Shown here: positions 28,095 to 35,368 of the stretch, one piece after another
Numbering within the stretch: the first letter of the stretch is position 1
Layout of the letters: the number at the start of each line of letters is the position of its first letter
Origin: Pseudomonas mendocina
GTDB taxonomy: Bacteria > Pseudomonadota > Gammaproteobacteria > Pseudomonadales > Pseudomonadaceae
DNA length: 64,000 nt
Reading direction: 5' to 3'
Assembly: GCA_037482215.1 (NCBI GenBank)
Contig: CP148074.1
Span: 1,984,001 to 2,048,000 of the forward strand
Program-made: the position numbers and the translations under genes
The notes under the pieces: model-generated
Told to the model about the DNA's origin: nothing
Seen by the model: the letters and a program-made list of their open reading frames with translations, nothing else
Databases searched by the model: none

Positions 28095-28805
28095 TTATCG
28101 GTAAGTGATCAGCTCCGGAGCCTTCATCAGCTGTAAATGCACGTGGCTGTTGAAGGAAGCTAGGCTCACTTGGCTGCCACGAAACTTCAGGCAGCTCAGT
28201 GAGGTATTGACGATTTGCCAGTTCAGCTCAAAAGCTTGGGCTGGCGCTATTCCAGTAATCAGATGGAGCAGGGCAGTAATAGTGCCACCAGAGGTAAAAA
28301 CAGCAATATTCTGTTTGCTCTCAGCTGCATTAAGTATGCGCTCTAATCCAGCTTGAACTTGTTCAACAAAACCCTGCCAGCTTTGCAGATTGGCGTTGTC
28401 GTATTCCGCATTGACCCAACGTTGGATCAATTTGGAGAATATTCTCTGAAATTCATTACGGTTAGTCGCGCCATTGCGCATGATATGTAGGGCCTGAGGC
28501 TCTTCCGTCAGCATATCTGGCAACAGCGCGCGGATGACCGCTTCTGTATCAAATTCATTAAAGGCTGGGTCAATCTCGAGCTTTGGTGCAGCGCCGTGGG
28601 TGTTGCGCAACTGATCCAATGCTGCATTGGCCGTGTGTTGCTGGCGACGCAGGTCGCCACTGATGGAGCGGTCAAGGCGCGTTCCCAATTCAGCCAGGTG
28701 TGAGCCGAGAATCTCTGCCTGACGAATACCGACGGGTGAAAGCACATCGTAGTCATCGGCGCCGAAAGAGGCTTGGCCATGTCTGATCAGGTAAATGCAA
28801 CCCAC
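28095..28805 (-). CDS. Histidine phosphatase (phosphoglycerate mutase-like) protein
   Basis: 236 residues with a GTG start. The catalytic RHGQ motif is at residues 8-11, with the nucleophilic His9. The rest shows the branch-1 phosphatase pattern with an acid/His pair late in the protein (AVFTSGGTITALLHLITG). It belongs to the broad PhoE/CobC-like class and the physiological substrate is not apparent. It is divergent from sohB, with a roughly 200-base gap between the starts, and 52 bases from the SCP2 gene on the same strand, so these two are probably co-transcribed. Confidence 0.86.
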   Translation of the reverse strand: MGCIYLIRHGQASFGADDYDVLSPVGIRQAEILGSHLAELGTRLDRSISGDLRRQQHTANAALDQLRNTHGAAPKLEIDPAFNEFDTEAVIRALLPDMLTEEPQALHIMRNGATNRNEFQRIFSKLIQRWVNAEYDNANLQSWQGFVEQVQAGLERILNAAESKQNIAVFTSGGTITALLHLITGIAPAQAFELNWQIVNTSLSCLKFRGSQVSLASFNSHVHLQLMKAPELITYR

Positions 28806-28842
28806 GTCCGTTTCTCGGTCCGCTCTAAGTTTTGGCGAGGTT

Positions 28843-28977
28843 ATGAGGAAGCGTTTGGCCTGTCAACGAAAAAACATACGCTTGTTTGAAATTCTCGTTT
28901 TAGTAAGTTTATTGGCCTCTAGCTGGCCCGCCATTCACCGCCTCGGTATGCTTGAAGGTAGTGTGCGCCGTGCTTGA
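28843..28977 (+). CDS. Possible small membrane protein (44 residues)
   Basis: Open frame ATG-TGA between the histidine phosphatase start and sohB. It has a basic N-terminus (MRKRLACQRKNIR) followed by a hydrophobic stretch FEILVLVSLLASSW and a short polar tail, the layout of a single-pass small protein. GAGG lies only two bases before the ATG, which is close for a ribosome-binding site. Codons are unusually AT-rich (TTA, GTA, AGT, ATA), unlike the neighbouring genes. It may be chance; nothing else occupies these 200 bases. Confidence 0.25.
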   Translation: MRKRLACQRKNIRLFEILVLVSLLASSWPAIHRLGMLEGSVRRA

Positions 28978-29004
28978 GCGCATTTGACGAACAAGGGGAT
29001 GGAT

Positions 29005-30021
29005 GTGGAGTTTCTGGCGGATTACATCGGCTTTCTGGCCAAAACGGTCACGGTGGTTGTGGCGCTTGTGGTGGTTTTGCTGACAATTGCTGCCATTCGC
29101 AGCAAAGGGCGCCAAGGTACCGGCCAGTTGCAGGTGAGCAAGCTCAATGATTTTTTCAAAGGTTTGCAGGAGCGTGTCGAGCACGCTGTTTTGAACAAGG
29201 AACAGCTTAAAGCAGCGGGCAAAGCTGAGGCTAAAGCGGCCAAGCTGGAGAAAAAGGCCGGTGCCACTAAGCCTCGTGTTTATGTGCTGGATTTCGAGGG
29301 GGATATCAAGGCATCCGCCACCGAGAGTCTGCGCCATGAAATTACGGCGGTGCTGAGCATGGCGACCCCGGCCGATGAGGTAGTGGTCAGGCTGGAGAGC
29401 GGTGGTGGCATGGTCCACAGCTATGGTTTGGCCTCATCGCAGTTAGCACGTATCCGTCAAGCTGGGGTGCCGCTGACCATCTGTATCGACAAGGTTGCTG
29501 CCAGTGGCGGTTACATGATGGCCTGTATCGGCAACCGGATTATGTCTGCACCTTTTGCTGTATTGGGCTCGATTGGGGTTGTGGCTCAGATGCCAAACAT
29601 CCATCGCCTGCTGAAGAAGCATGACATTGACGTAGAGGTCCTGACGGCCGGTGAGTTCAAGCGTACGCTCACTGTGTTGGGTGAAAATACTGAGAAGGGC
29701 CGTGAGAAGTTCCAGGAGGATCTGGAGACGACCCATGAGCTGTTTAAGGGTTTTGTCGCGCAATACCGACCACAGCTTGATATCGAAAAAATTGCCACCG
29801 GCGAAGTCTGGCTGGGCATGGCCGCTAAGGAAAAGCAGCTGGTCGATGAGCTGAAGACCAGCGATGAGTACTTGGCTGAGCGGGCCAAGGTTGCCGAGCT
29901 GTACCACCTGCATTTCGCGCAGAAGAAAACCCTGCAGGAGCGTGTCGGTATCGTTGGCAGTGTCGCGCTGGATCAATTTGTGCTGGGGTGGCTGAGCAGG
30001 CTGCAACAGCGTTTCTGGTAA
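29005..30021 (+). CDS. sohB: SohB, inner-membrane S49-family peptidase
   Basis: 338 residues from the GTG at 29005, chosen because AAGGGG lies six bases upstream and the N-terminus MEFLADYIGFLAKTVTVVV resembles SohB. An N-terminal membrane segment (about 9-31) is followed by a periplasm-facing protease domain. The catalytic dyad of the S49/SppA fold is Ser167 in KVAASGGY and Lys219 in GEFKRT, 52 apart as in E. coli SohB. It is a quality-control peptidase of unclear natural substrates. The next gene, acuI-like, is 21 bases downstream. Confidence 0.9.
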   Translation: MEFLADYIGFLAKTVTVVVALVVVLLTIAAIRSKGRQGTGQLQVSKLNDFFKGLQERVEHAVLNKEQLKAAGKAEAKAAKLEKKAGATKPRVYVLDFEGDIKASATESLRHEITAVLSMATPADEVVVRLESGGGMVHSYGLASSQLARIRQAGVPLTICIDKVAASGGYMMACIGNRIMSAPFAVLGSIGVVAQMPNIHRLLKKHDIDVEVLTAGEFKRTLTVLGENTEKGREKFQEDLETTHELFKGFVAQYRPQLDIEKIATGEVWLGMAAKEKQLVDELKTSDEYLAERAKVAELYHLHFAQKKTLQERVGIVGSVALDQFVLGWLSRLQQRFW

Positions 30022-30042
30022 GCAGATTATTGGGGAGAGGGA

Positions 30043-31032
30043 ATGAGCAGCTTCAAGGCATTGCAGGCCCGGGCAAATGATTCGGGCGGATTCGAACAGG
30101 TCATTGTGTCCCGTGATATTGCAGAGCTGCCCGCTGGGGAGTTGCTTATTCGGGTCAAGTATTCCTCCCTGAACTTTAAGGATGCTCTCTCGGCCTCCGG
30201 TAACAAGGGCGTCACCAAAAGCTTTCCTCATACACCAGGCATTGATGCCGCAGGTGTTGTTGAGGCTTCCAGTGTTTCCGAGTTTGGGGTCGGTGATGAA
30301 GTGATTGTCACCGGCTATGACCTGGGTATGAATACGGCGGGAGGTTTCGGCCAGTACATTCGGGTTCCTGCTCAGTGGGCGATCAAGCGCCCTAAGGGGC
30401 TGAGCCTGCGCGAAACGATGGTGCTTGGCACGGCAGGCCTGACCGCCGCCCTGTGTGTCGATAAATTGGAGCGTTCAGGGCTGAGCCCTGATGCGGGACC
30501 TGTGCTGGTAACTGGCGCGACTGGCGGGGTGGGCAGTGTTGCTGTGGTGCTATTGAACCGCCTTGGTTATCAAGTGGTTGCAGCCACAGGTAAAGCGGAA
30601 CAAGCGGCTTATCTGCGTCAGTTAGGGGCTCAGGACGTCGTTACTCGTGCGGCGCTGGAGGCCGGCATAGAACGGCCGCTGCTTAAAGAACAGTGGGCTG
30701 CGGCGGTTGATTGTGTAGGCGGCGAGATTCTGTTCAATGTGGTCAAGTCGCTGCGCTATGGCGCCAGTGTGGCCTGTTGCGGTCTGACAGCCGGAACCAG
30801 TTTCAGCGGCAGTGTGCTGCCGTTCATTCTTCGTGGTGTGAATCTGCTGGGTGTGGATTCGGTGGAGCTTTCGCTGGTAGCCAAGGCTTCAATGTGGGAC
30901 AAGCTGTCACTGCAATGGAAAGTTGATCTCGATGCATTGGTCACCGAAATCAACATTGAGCAGTTGCCCGAATACATTTCACGCATTCTGGCTGGCCAGC
31001 AGGTTGGTCGTGTTCTGGTAAATCTTTCCTGA
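30043..31032 (+). CDS. acuI: AcuI/YhdH-type NADPH-dependent quinone/acrylyl-CoA reductase
   Basis: 329-residue medium-chain dehydrogenase/reductase without structural-zinc cysteines. The cofactor motif is TGATGGVGSVAV at about 165-176. Strong family markers are YSSLNFKDALSASGNKGV, FPHTPGIDAAGVVE and the C-terminal SRILAGQQVGRVLV. AcuI homologues reduce acrylyl-CoA to propionyl-CoA and detoxify this electrophile. It follows sohB by 21 bases, so they may be co-transcribed. The next 270 bases hold only a terminator. Confidence 0.86.
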   Translation: MSSFKALQARANDSGGFEQVIVSRDIAELPAGELLIRVKYSSLNFKDALSASGNKGVTKSFPHTPGIDAAGVVEASSVSEFGVGDEVIVTGYDLGMNTAGGFGQYIRVPAQWAIKRPKGLSLRETMVLGTAGLTAALCVDKLERSGLSPDAGPVLVTGATGGVGSVAVVLLNRLGYQVVAATGKAEQAAYLRQLGAQDVVTRAALEAGIERPLLKEQWAAAVDCVGGEILFNVVKSLRYGASVACCGLTAGTSFSGSVLPFILRGVNLLGVDSVELSLVAKASMWDKLSLQWKVDLDALVTEINIEQLPEYISRILAGQQVGRVLVNLS

Positions 31033-31182
31033 TCTTGAGTACGGGCTATTCGCTGTCTGCGATTAGTCCGAACCTTGCGTAATTCCCGTAATGTTGCCGC
31101 GAGTGCTGGGTTAGCCCGGTGCAGAGCGGTTTTGTGCCGCCGCAAGTGTGTGGGCTATGCCTAGGGGAGTGCAGAGGAAAAC

Positions 31183-31213
31183 AAAACGCCCGGTACATAG
31201 ACCGGGCGTTTAA
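31183..31213. terminator. Bidirectional terminator between acuI and aceA
   Basis: A perfect eleven-pair stem AAACGCCCGGT / ACCGGGCGTTT with an ACATAG loop. It serves the convergent aceA transcript and the acuI transcript. The rest of the 270-base gap shows no gene. Confidence 0.85.
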
Positions 31214-31303
31214 GGATCTTTCGATCAGTCTGAACAGGTTATGGCCTGTTTCAGTTCAACACCCTCAACCTCAGCGCATGCCTCGGTTGAGGTGAGTCAG
31301 TTC

Positions 31304-32899
31304 TTAGTGGAACTGGTTCATGGTGTTGTCTTTACCGCTTGCTTTCAGAGCAGCTTCACCAGCGAAGTACTCCTTATGGTTGTCACCGATGTCGGAGCCA
31401 GCCATGTTCTGGTGCTTAACGCAGGCGATACCTTGGCGGATTTCCTGACGCTGAACGCCTTTCACGTAGGCCAACATGCCTTGATCTGCGAAGTAACCTT
31501 TGGCCAGGTTGTCGGTGGACAGCGCGGCAGTGTGGTAAGTCGGCAGAGTGATCAGGTGGTGGAAGATACCGGCGTGAGCGGAGCCATCGCGTTGGAAGGT
31601 ACGGATCTTCTCGTCTGCAATCTGAGCCAGTTCAGTATCATCGTACTCAACGCTCATCAGCTTGGCGCGGTCGTAGGCAGAAACGTCTTTGCCTTCAGCA
31701 ACGAATGCATCGAACACTTGCTGACGGAAGTTCAGCGTCCAGTTGAAGGATGGGCTGTTGTTGTAAACCAGCTTGGCATTCGGAATCACTTCGCGGATGC
31801 GGTCAACCATGCCTTTGATCTGGCCAACGTGTGGTTTCTCGGTTTCGATCCACAGCAGGTCAGCACCGTTTTGCAGGCTGGTGATGCAGTCCAGTACGCA
31901 ACGGTCTTCGCCAGTGCCAGCGCGGAACTGGAACAGGTTGGACGGCAGGCGCTTCGGACGCAGCAGTTTGCCTTCGCGCTTGATTACGACGTCGCCGTTG
32001 CCCAGTTCGGCTTCGGAGATTTCTTCGCAATCCAGGAAGCTGTTGTACAGGTCGCCCAAGTCGCCCGGCTCGTTGGTTACAGCGATTTGCTTGGTCAGGC
32101 CAGCACCCAGGGAGTCGGTACGAGCAACGATCACGCCGTTGTCGATGCCCAGCTCCAGGAATGCGTAGCGAACTGCAGCGATCTTGGCCAGGAAGTCAGC
32201 GTGCGGAACGGTAACTTTACCGTCTTGGTGGCCGCACTGCTTCTCGTCAGAAACCTGGTTTTCGATCTGGATGCAGCAAGCGCCTGCTTCAATCATGCGC
32301 TTAGCCAGCAGGTAGGTCGCTTCTGGGTTACCGAAACCAGCGTCGATGTCAGCGATGATCGGTACGATGTGAGTTTCGTAGTTGTCGATCTGGTTCTGGA
32401 TTTCAGCCGCTTTAGCGGTGTCGCCAGCTTCGCGGGCAGCGTCCAGAGCAGTGAACAGCAGGTCGAGCTCGCGAGCATCGGCCTGACGCAGGAAGGTGTA
32501 CAGTTCTTCGATCAGGTCGGAAACTGCAGTTTTTTCGTGCATGGACTGATCCGGCAGTGGGCCGAAGTCAGAGCGCAGTGCTGCAACCATCCAGCCGGAC
32601 AGGTACAGGTATTTTTTGTTGGTGGTCTTCAGGTGCTTCTTGATCGAGATCAGCTTCTGCTGACCGATGAAGCCGTGCCAGCAGCCCAGGGATTGGGTGT
32701 AGACAGAAGAATCGGCGTCGTACTCTTCCATGTCTTTACGCATGATGTCAGCAGTGTACTGAGCGATTTCCAGACCGGTTTTGAAGCGGTTCTGTGCGCG
32801 CATGCGAGCCACGGACTCTGGGTTGATAGCGCTCCAGCTGCTGCCGAATTTCTCTTTCAGAGCGGCTACGGCCTTAATATCGTTTTGATAAGCTGACAT
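31304..32899 (-). CDS. aceA: Isocitrate lyase
   Basis: First enzyme of the glyoxylate shunt: splits isocitrate into succinate and glyoxylate. The 531-residue form is the longer type typical of pseudomonads. It starts at the ATG at 32899 (MSAYQNDIKA) with AAGGA upstream; the frame is open to 33118 but nothing there looks conserved. The active-site loop reads KQCGH at 220-224, with Cys222 the general acid. Its candidate promoter and palindrome lie near 33300-33360, giving an unusually long leader. It competes for isocitrate with the two dehydrogenases encoded at 41-45 kb. Confidence 0.96.
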   Translation of the reverse strand: MSAYQNDIKAVAALKEKFGSSWSAINPESVARMRAQNRFKTGLEIAQYTADIMRKDMEEYDADSSVYTQSLGCWHGFIGQQKLISIKKHLKTTNKKYLYLSGWMVAALRSDFGPLPDQSMHEKTAVSDLIEELYTFLRQADARELDLLFTALDAAREAGDTAKAAEIQNQIDNYETHIVPIIADIDAGFGNPEATYLLAKRMIEAGACCIQIENQVSDEKQCGHQDGKVTVPHADFLAKIAAVRYAFLELGIDNGVIVARTDSLGAGLTKQIAVTNEPGDLGDLYNSFLDCEEISEAELGNGDVVIKREGKLLRPKRLPSNLFQFRAGTGEDRCVLDCITSLQNGADLLWIETEKPHVGQIKGMVDRIREVIPNAKLVYNNSPSFNWTLNFRQQVFDAFVAEGKDVSAYDRAKLMSVEYDDTELAQIADEKIRTFQRDGSAHAGIFHHLITLPTYHTAALSTDNLAKGYFADQGMLAYVKGVQRQEIRQGIACVKHQNMAGSDIGDNHKEYFAGEAALKASGKDNTMNQFH

Positions 32900-33297
32900 G
32901 GTCAATCCTTCAAAGAGTGTGTTTGGTTGAGCACCGGCTTTCCCACTTAATACCTGTGTTGCCGGGTTGTTGCTGCTCACTTGCAGGACGTCGAGATGTC
33001 GACTTGAGACGGAGAGTATCCGGGAGGAGGGTGACGATATCAGCAGGAGGTAGGTGTGCAGGGTGCAGACGTTTTGGTCTGCTGCTATCCGGCTCGTGGT
33101 TGCCATCAAGCAATACATCCTGAATTAACTACTTCGGTCTTGCTGTCAAACGCTTCCCCGTCCCTCAGGACAACTTCGTTCCAGTCGCAATCTCATCGAA
33201 CAGCCTTGTGAGCTTCACAACGCAAATCGCCTCGTACGGTAAGTGGAGCGCGATTTGGAGGACCCTTTCGGAACCTCTGATTAGCGGGAGCGAGGCC

Positions 33298-33326
33298 ATC
33301 ATGCCTCCGGTTAAAGGGTTCGTCAA
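33298..33326 (-). promoter_or_regulatory. Candidate sigma-70 promoter of aceA
   Basis: Read on the minus strand: -35 TTGACG (33326-33321), 17-base spacer, -10 CATGAT (33303-33298), start near 33290. The -35 is strong and the -10 is moderate. Confidence 0.5.
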
Positions 33327-33329
33327 TTA

Positions 33330-33361
33330 TTTTGTAGTGTTTTTTTTCGGCTACTACAAAA
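33330..33361. promoter_or_regulatory. Operator-like palindrome next to the aceA promoter
   Basis: TTTTGTAGT (33330-33338) and ACTACAAAA (33353-33361) are perfect inverted nine-base arms separated by 14 bases, directly upstream of the -35 box of the candidate aceA promoter. RpiR-family regulators of Pseudomonas (HexR, RccR) bind TTGT/ACAA- or TGTAGT/ACTACA-type palindromes, and RccR is known for glyoxylate-shunt control; that match is recalled, not computed. Confidence 0.6.
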
Positions 33362-33413
33362 GTTGAATAGCGACTCGTGGGTCACTAGCTAGACGGAAGA
33401 AGAAGGGTATGCA

Positions 33414-33431
33414 ATGCCCTGCTCAGGGCAT
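33414..33431 (-). repeat. Hairpin downstream of the secretin-domain gene (distal)
   Basis: ATGCCCTG, CT, CAGGGCAT. On the minus strand it is followed by a pyrimidine-rich stretch, so it may be a weak terminator for the 33487-34296 gene. Confidence 0.4.
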
Positions 33432-33462
33432 GTGTGGAGGGTAGAGCGTGGGGCGAGCGAGC

Positions 33463-33482
33463 GGCCTGGATCGCTCCAGGCC
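33463..33482 (-). repeat. Hairpin downstream of the secretin-domain gene (proximal)
   Basis: GGCCTGGA, TCGC, TCCAGGCC: a perfect eight-pair stem just beyond the stop codon at 33487, with no T-tract. It may stabilise the 3' end. Confidence 0.45.
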
Positions 33483-33486
33483 TGGG

Positions 33487-34296
33487 CTATTGAAGGAGGT
33501 CGACCTTTACCCGCAAGCTCATATCATTCCGGCCCTGGGTGCTCTGGTAGCGGACTATGCCGGTGTTTGTGCCGTTGCTTTGTTCACTGACGCCGCCCAG
33601 GTTGATCCATTCGCCAAGGCGACCGCTGACTCGCGTGTCGGTGCCTTGTACATTGACGACGCCTGGCTGGCTCTGGCTCATGCGGTCGTTGTTGGTGCTG
33701 ATGTTCAGATGAACCATTTCACCGCTTACGCTGGCGGTTACGTACATGCCTCGGGTGACATCACGGTACTGGGTGTTGCGGTAGGTTTGGCCATAACCGT
33801 CATGTCCGTAGGTGGTCAATGGAACACTCTGACCTACCTGGATTAGCGCCGGGTAACCTTCGGTTGCTTGTATTTGCTGAGTCCCACCGCTACGACTGGT
33901 GGTGGAGCGATTGATGATCCTGACCTGATCACGTCCATGCACCTCGCCCTGGCCAATCTGGATCTGGCCGTTACCTGAACTGATGCTGCCGTCAGCGCGG
34001 AAACCTTGGTTATTGCCGAAGCCTGATTCGCTGGTGTCGACGGTGATCAGTAAGCGCTTAGGTTCGGTGTCGAGCTGCGTGAGTAGGTTACGAATTTCGC
34101 TCATCATGGCCGGATCAGCATTGATTATCAGCTGGTTTCCGTATGCATTAACACGACCTTGTCCGCCCAGTGTCGACTGCACGATAGGCAATACATCCTC
34201 GGCTGTGCGGTAGTTCAGTGGTATGACCTCGGTTGCTGCGCTAAGGGGCAGGCTGAGGGCCAGCAGGTTGGCGAGCAAGATGTGGCGAAGCCTCAT
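33487..34296 (-). CDS. Short secretin N-domain protein, function unknown
   Basis: 269 residues with a clear signal peptide (LLALSLPLSA, cleavage before ATE). Residues about 24-90 resemble secretin N0/N1 domains: VIPLNYRTAEDVLPIVQSTL then QLIINADPAMMSEIRNLLTQLD. The remainder is rich in Gly, Ser, Asn and beta-prone segments, ending MSLRVKVDLLQ. A full secretin needs several hundred more residues and the pore-forming beta barrel, so this cannot be a complete outer-membrane secretin on its own. It overlaps the upstream DUF7931-like gene by four bases. Its role is unknown; a periplasmic accessory of a secretin machine is one possibility. Confidence 0.7.
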   Translation of the reverse strand: MRLRHILLANLLALSLPLSAATEVIPLNYRTAEDVLPIVQSTLGGQGRVNAYGNQLIINADPAMMSEIRNLLTQLDTEPKRLLITVDTSESGFGNNQGFRADGSISSGNGQIQIGQGEVHGRDQVRIINRSTTSRSGGTQQIQATEGYPALIQVGQSVPLTTYGHDGYGQTYRNTQYRDVTRGMYVTASVSGEMVHLNISTNNDRMSQSQPGVVNVQGTDTRVSGRLGEWINLGGVSEQSNGTNTGIVRYQSTQGRNDMSLRVKVDLLQ

Positions 34297-34934
34297 AGCA
34301 AAAAACTCCGTAAGTCCGGATCGGTAATGCTGGTGTCCCAGGCTTGATCAAACTGTGCGCGCCGTTTTTTACAGCGAGCGGCATCCTGATACAAAGCATA
34401 TCCGCTGGGATTACCTGTTTCGGGTATGAACAGCAGGCCACGGTCATCTGCCAGCAAGAAAGCGACTTGTTCAGAAGGATAGTCGGGATGCAGCTTGCGG
34501 ATATGCAGGTTGCTAGAAATACGTTTGGACAGCCCAAGTAATCGATGGCCGTCTTTAATGGCTCGACTGGAGTCGCGTAATAGGATGCGCAATTGGTTAC
34601 GGGGATGACTCAGCAGGAAGCGTGTGCACGCGTCTTGTGCGCTGCTGTGGTGATACAACCAAGGCTCCAGGTCATGGCTGTAGATGCACAGCGTGCGTCG
34701 TGCTTGAAGCATCATTGCCAGGGCATGGGCGCGAGCGTGTTCGGGCTGGCTAAAGCGTTCGAGCCTGTCGTGATCACCCAGTATGAAAGGCGCAGGCTCA
34801 GCCAATGGTCCGTCAGTCGCTTGCGGCTCGGGGTTGAGAATGGCAAAACGCCCCGGCGAATGAAACTCGATGGCTGGGAGCTCTGCGGGCTCTTGGCTGT
34901 CGGGTTGTCCGCTCGGGGCGTTTGTGCTGATCAT
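34293..34934 (-). CDS. DUF7931-like protein, function unknown
   Basis: 213 residues from the ATG at 34934 (a GTG sits one codon upstream). There is no signal peptide or membrane segment. After a proline-rich, poorly conserved first 50 residues, the segment LAMMLQARRTLCIYSHDLEPWLY begins a globular domain reminiscent of phospholipase D-like folds, but there is no HKD motif, so enzymatic activity is doubtful. The gene ends inside the secretin-domain gene start (four-base overlap) and follows the GNAT gene by eight bases. I recall the domain name DUF7931 for the Pseudomonas family, but cannot confirm it here. Confidence 0.65.
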   Translation of the reverse strand: MISTNAPSGQPDSQEPAELPAIEFHSPGRFAILNPEPQATDGPLAEPAPFILGDHDRLERFSQPEHARAHALAMMLQARRTLCIYSHDLEPWLYHHSSAQDACTRFLLSHPRNQLRILLRDSSRAIKDGHRLLGLSKRISSNLHIRKLHPDYPSEQVAFLLADDRGLLFIPETGNPSGYALYQDAARCKKRRAQFDQAWDTSITDPDLRSFLL

Positions 34935-34942
34935 CACTGTAC

Positions 34943-35368
34943 CTATGTACTGCTGCGTACCATATCAACGTGCGGGATACCTGCGTCTAGGTATTCGCCA
35001 CTGACCACCGTGAAGCCCAGCTTTTCATAGAAAGCAGTGGCGTGTACCTGCGCGCTTAGCATCTGCTGATTAAGCCCGCGCTTTTCCGCTTCTGCAATCA
35101 CTGCTTTGATTAAGGCTGCGCCGACATTGAGGCCACGCCAGTCTTTGAGGACTGAAAGGCGGCCGATGTGGCCGTCTGGCATCAGCCGGGCAGTACCTAT
35201 TGCGTAGTCGCCATCTGTAGCCAGAAAGTGCACGGCTTCTGGATCTTCAGCATCCCACTCCAGCTCAGGTGGTACAGCCTGTTCAGTGATGAATACAGTT
35301 TCGCGGATACGACGCAGCTCGGCATTGTCCTTGTGCCAATCGGCCAGGCGAATCTGCAGATTATTCAT
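34943..35368 (-). CDS. ElaA-like GNAT acetyltransferase
   Basis: 141 residues, single GNAT domain. The ElaA-type N-terminus LRRIRETVFITEQAVPPELEWD is followed by the acetyl-CoA-binding region with the motif A equivalent IGRLSVLKDWRGLNVGAALI and a downstream AFYEKLGF motif B. It overlaps the start of the upstream ycfD gene by eight bases and sits eight bases before the DUF7931-like gene, so it belongs to the ycfD-GNAT-DUF-secretin operon. Its acetyl acceptor is unknown. Confidence 0.88.
   Translation of the reverse strand: MNNLQIRLADWHKDNAELRRIRETVFITEQAVPPELEWDAEDPEAVHFLATDGDYAIGTARLMPDGHIGRLSVLKDWRGLNVGAALIKAVIAEAEKRGLNQQMLSAQVHATAFYEKLGFTVVSGEYLDAGIPHVDMVRSST

Larger units (their letters stand above)
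32900..33486. other. 587-base non-coding region upstream of aceA
   Basis: It holds the aceA leader (about 390 bases if the predicted promoter is right), a short GTCGA/TCGAC hairpin near 32990-33003, the promoter and palindrome at 33298-33361, and two hairpins at 33414-33431 and 33463-33482 that follow the secretin-domain gene. I see no protein gene in it. Confidence 0.6.

Noticed and set aside
31241..32896. 551-codon open frame on the plus strand opposite aceA
   Set aside because: It mirrors the codon bias of aceA on the other strand. No Shine-Dalgarno, no recognisable family, low-complexity composition.
32900..33118. In-frame 73-codon extension of aceA
   Set aside because: The 531-residue form starting at 32899 has the correct family start and a Shine-Dalgarno. 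The extension has neither.
33448..33846. 132-codon plus-strand frame at the end of the secretin-domain gene
   Set aside because: Overlaps that gene in antisense and includes the downstream hairpin.
34293..34934. Phospholipase D identity for the DUF7931-like protein
   Set aside because: No HKD motif is present; only a faint fold resemblance.
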